Shown here: positions 1 to 3,806 of the stretch, in pieces
Layout: every line of letters begins with the position of its first letter
Numbering within the stretch: position 1 is the stretch's first letter
Source of the DNA: a bacterium
Lineage (GTDB): Bacteria > Eremiobacterota > Eremiobacteria > Baltobacterales > Baltobacteraceae
Direction: 5' to 3'
Assembly (NCBI GenBank): GCA_021781095.1
Contig: JAJXXM010000169.1
Span: 1 to 5,690 of the forward strand
Length of the DNA stretch: 5,690 nucleotides
The notes under the pieces: generated by a model
What the model was told of the DNA's origin: nothing
What the model saw: only the letters and a program-made list of their open reading frames with translations
Database searches by the model: none
Translations under genes and position numbers: made by a program

Positions 1-159
1 AAGATCGACGACGAGCTCCGTCGGGGTGATTTGCGCCGTTGCGGCGACCGTAATCGTGTGCGGACGGCCGGCGGAAGCGAAGGTTCCCGCGGCGATCGCC
101 GGAGCGCTCGAAGCGACGGCGAGGATGAGCGCGAGAGGAAGCAGCCGTTCGATTTTCAT
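1..159 (-). CDS. Exported protein of unknown function, N-terminal 53 residues (3' end outside window); possibly SIMPL/DUF541-like
   Basis: The frame opens with ATG at 159 and stays open to the left edge. The N-terminus MKIERLLPLALILAVASS and following APAIAA form a clear Sec signal peptide: Lys2 and Arg5 as the charged region, a hydrophobic core at 6-17, and a likely cleavage after AIA or AIAA (residue 23 or 24). The mature part begins GTFASAGRPHTITVAATAQI. A short extended stretch of the form ITV-x-A-x-A-x-ITPTELVVDL resembles the opening of SIMPL (DUF541) domains, but 30 mature residues are too few to decide. The start is chosen for the signal peptide; there is no clear Shine-Dalgarno site. 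It lies 14 bases after selB on the same strand, so it is likely cotranscribed. Its frame differs from the four upstream genes. Reality of the gene is fairly sure, the family is a guess. Confidence 0.72.
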   Translation of the reverse strand, partial: MKIERLLPLALILAVASSAPAIAAGTFASAGRPHTITVAATAQITPTELVVDL

Positions 160-173
160 GCTCGCGCCGTGCG

Positions 174-2039
174 CTACCGAGGGGATGGATTCCTCTCGTT
201 CGCGCGCAGCGCGCGGAGATCTCCCGTACGGATCGTAATGCCGCGAGCGTCGAACCACTCCAACAACGGAACCGCAAATTTGCGCGAGGTCCCGATGAGG
301 GTGCGGAAATCCGCGACCGTCATCTGACGGTGTTGCTTGAGATGGTGCTCGACGCGCGCGCGGATCGCCGCAATCTGCGAGGCGCCGTAGAGTTCTTCGC
401 CGACGCGCACGAGCGCGCCCCGAGCGAGCAGCGCCGCATAGGCATCGGCGAGCCCCGGAATACGCGAGCCGCGGATCGCGCTTTCGATCTCGGAGGCGGG
501 CACGGGAACGAGGCGAGTGGTATCGTCGCGCTGCAGAAAGGTCGCGAAAAACCGATCTTGTTCCTCGGAGAATCGCGGTTCGTGGCCGGGCAATGCATAG
601 AATCCCGAACGCGCGGCGAGGCGGCCTTCGCCGACGAACGCCGCGAGATAGCGATAGAGCAACCCTTCGTCGAAATTCAATTCTTTGGCCAACGCTTGCA
701 AGGTGCGCCCCATCGCCCACGGCGCTTCGTCGTGCCGACGCGCGAGTTGCGTCACGATGCGTTCGAGCAACGCATTGGAGAGCTCCGCACCGACGAACGC
801 CTCGGGCTTTGCAATCGCGCGCAGTTCGCCGGCGGCGAGCGCCGCATCGACGATCTCCTCGATCGCCTCCGCACGCAGATTGAGTTTTGCCGCAAGTTCC
901 TCGCGCCCGAGCCCGGCGAGGCCGGCCTCGGCGAGCGCGGCGCGCAATGCCGCGACGTGCGGAGCGTCGCCGCCTTCGCCGCTCGCTTCGATGCCGGCGA
1001 TCTCGCCGCCGCCGAGAAGCGTTTTCGGCGAGAGGCGACGCAGGACGAAACGCACGCCACCGAACGCCGTCGTCGGTTCGCGCAGCAGCAAACGCGCTTC
1101 GACGGTCTCCTCCCGTTCCGGAACGCGCTCGAAGAGCAGCGTCCCGAGAATCTCCGCCGCGCCGATCGACGCGCGCACCGGCGTGCGCCGCCGCAGGAGC
1201 GGAAGCGCCTCGAGCAACGGGGTGAAACGCACGACAAGGTGCGAGCTGGGAAGCAGCTCCGGCCCGGAAAGGACGCTGCCGCGCGAAATCTTTTCGCGCG
1301 CGACGCCGGGAAGATTGAGTGCGACGCGCGCACCCGCCGCCGCTCGATCGACCGAGGTGCCGAACACGTGCGCGCTGCGAACGCGCGCGCGCAGCCCCGC
1401 GGGTTGTAACGTAACGCTCTCACCGACGCGAACGCTGCCCTGCATCAGCGTTCCAGTCGCAATCGTTCCGTGTCCGGGCAACGTGAAGACACGATCGATC
1501 GGCATGTAGAGCGGGGCGTCGGCATTCCGCGGAGCGAGCGCGGCGAGCTTGGCGGCGAGCGCGGCCCGCAGCTCGGGAATCCCTTCGCCGCTCGTCGAGG
1601 AGAGCGCCGTCATCGGGGCGTCGGCGGCGAGCGTTCCGGCGAGATCGCTACGGATGCGCGCGAGCGCTTCGTCGCGATCGGCCGCGCTCAACAGATCGCA
1701 TTTCGTGACCGCGACGAGCACGTCGCGCACGTTGAGAAAGCGCAGGATCGCGAGGTGCTCGCGGGTCTGCGGCATCACCCCTTCGGTCGCGGCGACGACG
1801 AGCAACAACACGTCCATACCGCTCGCACCGGCGAGCATATTGTGGAGGAAGCGTTCGTGCCCGGGAACGTCGACGATTCCCGCGACGACCGAGCCTTCTT
1901 CGAAGCGCGCGAAGCCGAGATCGAGCGTCATGCCGCGCTCCCGTTCCTCGGCCCAGCGATCGGGATTCACTCCCGTCAGGCGCTCGACGAGCGTCGATTT
2001 TCCGTGATCGACATGCCCCGCGGTTCCGACGATATGCAC
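174..2039 (-). CDS. selB: Selenocysteine-specific translation elongation factor SelB
   Basis: GTPase that carries Sec-tRNA(Sec) to the ribosome at UGA codons marked by a SECIS hairpin. The 621 residues compare with 614 in E. coli. GTP-binding motifs: GHVDHGKS (8-15), switch I RGMTLDLGF (35-43), DVPGHE (57-62), TKCD (112-115) and SSTSGEG (147-153). The RGMT(L/I)DLG signature is typical of SelB and distinguishes it from EF-Tu. Domain II begins near 177 with DRVFTLPGHGTIATGT (182-197). Domain III runs to about 350 and holds ISRGSVL and RRLSPKTLLGGG. The SECIS-binding winged helices fill about 360-621 and end with TVADFRTLIGTSRKFAVPLLEWFD (574-597) as two overlapping conserved stretches. The start is GTG, nine bases after the selA TAG; HIVGTAGHVDHGK aligns directly with other SelB N-termini, so the start is firm. 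The gene ends in TAG, 14 bases before the next gene. All domains look intact. selC and selD are not here. Confidence 0.97.
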   Translation of the reverse strand: MHIVGTAGHVDHGKSTLVERLTGVNPDRWAEERERGMTLDLGFARFEEGSVVAGIVDVPGHERFLHNMLAGASGMDVLLLVVAATEGVMPQTREHLAILRFLNVRDVLVAVTKCDLLSAADRDEALARIRSDLAGTLAADAPMTALSSTSGEGIPELRAALAAKLAALAPRNADAPLYMPIDRVFTLPGHGTIATGTLMQGSVRVGESVTLQPAGLRARVRSAHVFGTSVDRAAAGARVALNLPGVAREKISRGSVLSGPELLPSSHLVVRFTPLLEALPLLRRRTPVRASIGAAEILGTLLFERVPEREETVEARLLLREPTTAFGGVRFVLRRLSPKTLLGGGEIAGIEASGEGGDAPHVAALRAALAEAGLAGLGREELAAKLNLRAEAIEEIVDAALAAGELRAIAKPEAFVGAELSNALLERIVTQLARRHDEAPWAMGRTLQALAKELNFDEGLLYRYLAAFVGEGRLAARSGFYALPGHEPRFSEEQDRFFATFLQRDDTTRLVPVPASEIESAIRGSRIPGLADAYAALLARGALVRVGEELYGASQIAAIRARVEHHLKQHRQMTVADFRTLIGTSRKFAVPLLEWFDARGITIRTGDLRALRANERNPSPR

Positions 2040-2041
2040 GC

Positions 2042-2057
2042 GCGCTACCTAGAGCGC
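2042..2057 (-). promoter_or_regulatory. selA-selB junction: selB ribosome binding site inside a hairpin loop
   Basis: Minus-strand GCGCT and AGCGC form a 5-bp stem around the loop CTAGGT. The loop contains the TAG stop of selA and the AGG that is the best Shine-Dalgarno candidate for selB, with seven to eight bases to the GTG start. A ribosome ending selA would melt this stem, which fits coupled translation of selB. The stem is short, so confidence in a function is modest. Confidence 0.35.
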
Positions 2058-3389
2058 CGCAGCGATGGCGTCGGCGAGCGCTGCATCCTCGGCGGCGAGC
2101 ACGCTGCGGAGATCGAGCAGAACGCAGCCATCCTCGATTCGTGCGATCGTCGGCGGCCGCCCGTGACGAAGGCGACGTGCGAAGGCGTCGGCATCGGGGC
2201 GCTCGATACAGATCGCCAGCGAAGGAAGCGTCGCTCCCGGAAGCGCCCCGCCGCCGACCGCGGCGCGCGTCTCCACCAGTCGCCCGCGCCCGGCGCGTGC
2301 GATCGTTGCTTCGCCGCGACGTTGCAATTCCTCGAGCGATGCGGCGAGCATCGCATAGAGCGGAATTTCGGGACGCGTGCTATCGCTCTCGTGCAAGCGC
2401 GCGGTTGCGTCGAGCATCGCGAGCGTCGTCTTATCGACGCGCAGCGCTCGCAGCAGCGGATTGCCGCGCATGCGTCCTATCGCGAGCGCGCTGCCGAGGA
2501 GCATACCGCATTGCGGGCCGCCGAAGAGTTTGTCCCCCGAAACCGCGACGACCGCGACGCCCTCCTCGAGCGCCTCGCGCACGGTTCGCTCGCGCGGCAA
2601 CCCGAACGCCGTCATATCGATCGTCGCGCCGCTCCCGAGATCCTCGACGAGCATCACACCGCTGCGGCGGGCCGCTGCGGCGAGCGCGCGCGAATCGAGT
2701 TCTTCGACGAACCCTTCGAGCGAGAAATTCGAACGATGCGTGCGCAAGATGAGCGCCGTCTGCGGCGAGAGCGCGCGCTCGACATCGGCGACGCGCGCTT
2801 TGTTCGTCGTTCCGATCTCCACCAAACGCGCTCCGCTCCGTTCGAGCACGTCGGGAATGCGAAAACCTCCGCCGATCTCGACGAGCTCGCTGCGCGCGAC
2901 GATGCATTCGCGATTTCGGGCGAAGGTGTCGAGCAACAGCAACACCGCGGCGGCGCAATTATTGACGACGAGCGCATCTTCCGCTCCGAAGAGTCGCGCC
3001 AGGCGCGCGCCGACGCGCTCGTAACGCGAGCCTCGCTGCCCTTCGAGAAGATCGTATTCGAGATTGGAGTAACCGGCGCCGATCCGCGCCGCGGCGTCGA
3101 GTGCGGCGCGCGCCAGCGGTGCGCGGCCGAGATTCGTATGCACGAGAATGCCGGTCGCATTGATCGTCGGCTGCAACTGCGCGGCGGCGGCGGCTTCGAG
3201 ATCGGCGAGCAAGGCGCGCGATGCATCGTAGCTATGCCCGGCGGCGAGCGCGGCCCGCCCGCGTTCGAGCGCTTCCTGCGCGAGCGCCTTCAGCGCGTCG
3301 CGCCCCAGCGAGCCTTCGTAGGCGACGACCGCCGGCTCGGAAAGCAAACGATGCACGGCCGGAAGGCCGCGCATCGCGTTCTGGTTCAT
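2049..3389 (-). CDS. selA: L-seryl-tRNA(Sec) selenium transferase
   Basis: PLP enzyme that converts Ser-tRNA(Sec) to Sec-tRNA(Sec) using selenophosphate; in bacteria it works as a large homo-oligomer in the cytosol. The 446 residues are close to the 463 of E. coli. Seen in order: the N-terminal tRNA-binding region beginning LPAVHRLL (9-16), INATGILVHTNLGRAPL (76-92), the EYDLLEGQRGSRY segment (111-123), NNCAAAVLLLL (143-153), ELVEIGGGFRIPDV (168-181), EIGTTNK (191-197), EDLGSG (249-254), and the PLP lysine Lys287 in SGDKLFGGPQ (284-293). Position 145 is Cys where the usual motif reads NNN. The ATG start at 3389 gives the full N-terminal helix. Its upstream AGAAG is weak and only three bases away, so translation is probably coupled to trxA, whose TAG is six bases upstream. 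A second in-frame ATG is codon 6. A strong hairpin covers codons 5-14. The stop is TAG, with selB nine bases on. Confidence 0.97.
   Translation of the reverse strand: MNQNAMRGLPAVHRLLSEPAVVAYEGSLGRDALKALAQEALERGRAALAAGHSYDASRALLADLEAAAAAQLQPTINATGILVHTNLGRAPLARAALDAAARIGAGYSNLEYDLLEGQRGSRYERVGARLARLFGAEDALVVNNCAAAVLLLLDTFARNRECIVARSELVEIGGGFRIPDVLERSGARLVEIGTTNKARVADVERALSPQTALILRTHRSNFSLEGFVEELDSRALAAAARRSGVMLVEDLGSGATIDMTAFGLPRERTVREALEEGVAVVAVSGDKLFGGPQCGMLLGSALAIGRMRGNPLLRALRVDKTTLAMLDATARLHESDSTRPEIPLYAMLAASLEELQRRGEATIARAGRGRLVETRAAVGGGALPGATLPSLAICIERPDADAFARRLRHGRPPTIARIEDGCVLLDLRSVLAAEDAALADAIAAAL
3349..3376 (-). promoter_or_regulatory. 12-bp hairpin in the first codons of selA, possible translational control element
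   Basis: On the transcribed strand CGATGCGCGGCC pairs with GGCCGTGCATCG across a UUCC tetraloop. This gives 12 consecutive pairs with one G-U (bases 3355 and 3370), and a further G-U can form at the base. The plus strand has a mismatch there. The stem starts 13 bases downstream of the A of the selA ATG, at the leading edge of an initiating ribosome, and buries the alternative ATG at codon 6. E. coli is known to have a SECIS-like, SelB-binding hairpin ahead of selA that tunes selAB expression, so a related role is conceivable. Part of the sequence also encodes the conserved LPAVHRLL motif. The pairing is certain; regulation is inferred. Confidence 0.4.
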
Positions 3390-3395
3390 CGGCTT

Positions 3396-3722
3396 CTAGT
3401 TCAAATGCCGGGCGAGCATCGAACTGATCTGCGCCTCGGGTACGTACCCGACGATGCGATCGACGGCCTGGCCGCCCTTGAAGAGAATCAGGCAGGGGAT
3501 GCCCGAAACGCCGTACTGCCCGCTCAACGACGGATTTTCGTCGGTGTTGAGTTTGACGAATTTCGCTTTGCCTTCATGCGCGGCGGCGACTTTTTCGACA
3601 ACCGGCGAGAGCATGCGACACGGGCCGCACCACGGCGCCCAGAAATCGACGAGGACGGGCTGGGTGTTTCCCAGGACCTCGCTCTGAAAATTTGCTTGAC
3701 TGACTTCGGCTACTACGCTCAC
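3396..3722 (-). CDS. trxA: Thioredoxin
   Basis: Cytoplasmic dithiol-disulfide oxidoreductase that reduces disulfides in target proteins and is itself recycled by thioredoxin reductase. The 108 residues match the usual single-domain length. The active site WCGPC is at 31-35 (Cys32, Cys35). Asp26 is the buried acid of the family, DFWAPWCGPC is classical, and the cis-proline is Pro76 in GIPCLILF. No signal peptide is present, so it acts in the cytosol. The start is GTG, chosen because AAAAAGGAG sits six bases upstream. Oddity: the residue after the cis-proline is Cys77, where Escherichia coli thioredoxin and most relatives have threonine, giving a third cysteine close to the active-site surface. 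It ends in TAG, six bases before selA, so the two are probably cotranscribed. A role in keeping selenium-pathway enzymes reduced is possible but is only inferred from position. Confidence 0.97.
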   Translation of the reverse strand: MSVVAEVSQANFQSEVLGNTQPVLVDFWAPWCGPCRMLSPVVEKVAAAHEGKAKFVKLNTDENPSLSGQYGVSGIPCLILFKGGQAVDRIVGYVPEAQISSMLARHLN

Positions 3723-3728
3723 GATGGA

Positions 3729-3737
3729 CTCCTTTTT
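3729..3737 (-). promoter_or_regulatory. Strong Shine-Dalgarno site of trxA
   Basis: AAAAAGGAG on the minus strand, six bases before the GTG start codon of trxA. This is the only strong ribosome binding site among the gene starts in the window. It decides the GTG start, because no in-frame ATG lies nearby. It suggests that thioredoxin is translated independently, while the genes behind it rely more on coupling. Confidence 0.85.
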
Positions 3738-3750
3738 CTACGATGCTTCA

Positions 3751-3766
3751 ACCGCCCGGCGGCGGT
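3751..3766 (-). other. Small GC-rich hairpin in the gyrA-trxA spacer
   Basis: ACCGCC and GGCGGT form a perfect 6-bp stem around a GCCG loop on the transcribed strand. It lies between the gyrA stop hairpin and the trxA ribosome binding site and ends 13 bases before the Shine-Dalgarno stretch. No U-tract follows. It may protect or insulate the trxA leader, or be a chance product of GC-rich sequence. No promoter-like -35/-10 pair was found in the spacer. Confidence 0.35.
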
Positions 3767-3778
3767 GCCTGGTTGCAC

Positions 3779-3806
3779 GAGCCGGCCTAGCGCACTAGGC
3801 CAGCTC
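3779..3806 (-). other. 12-bp RNA hairpin spanning the gyrA stop codon
   Basis: In the minus-strand transcript the arms GAGCTGGCCTAG and CTAGGCCGGCTC pair over 12 bp around a UGCG loop, with one G-U wobble (bases 3783 and 3802). The wobble is a C-A mismatch on the plus strand, so the stem is complete only in RNA of the gene strand. The gyrA TAG sits at the loop-proximal end of the first arm. No U-run follows, so a classic intrinsic terminator is not supported. A 3'-end stabiliser, a processing site or an inefficient terminator are possible readings. The pairing is certain as sequence; the function is inferred. Confidence 0.55.

Noticed and set aside
90..101. 12-base palindrome CGGCGATCGCCG containing GCGATCGC, the HIP1 repeat of cyanobacteria
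   Set aside because: GCGATCGC was seen only here and at 5482-5489, in coding sequence where Ala-Ile-Ala codons produce it. That is not the dense iteration expected of HIP1.
330..1409. A 359-codon plus-strand open frame opposite selB
   Set aside because: It also falls in the codon-aligned antisense frame of a certain gene and has an Arg/Glu-rich composition typical of antisense shadows, with no recognisable family.
3723..3794. Possible trxA promoter or Rho-independent terminator in the spacer
   Set aside because: No -35/-10 pair with suitable spacing was found, and neither hairpin is followed by a U-tract, so neither is annotated as such.
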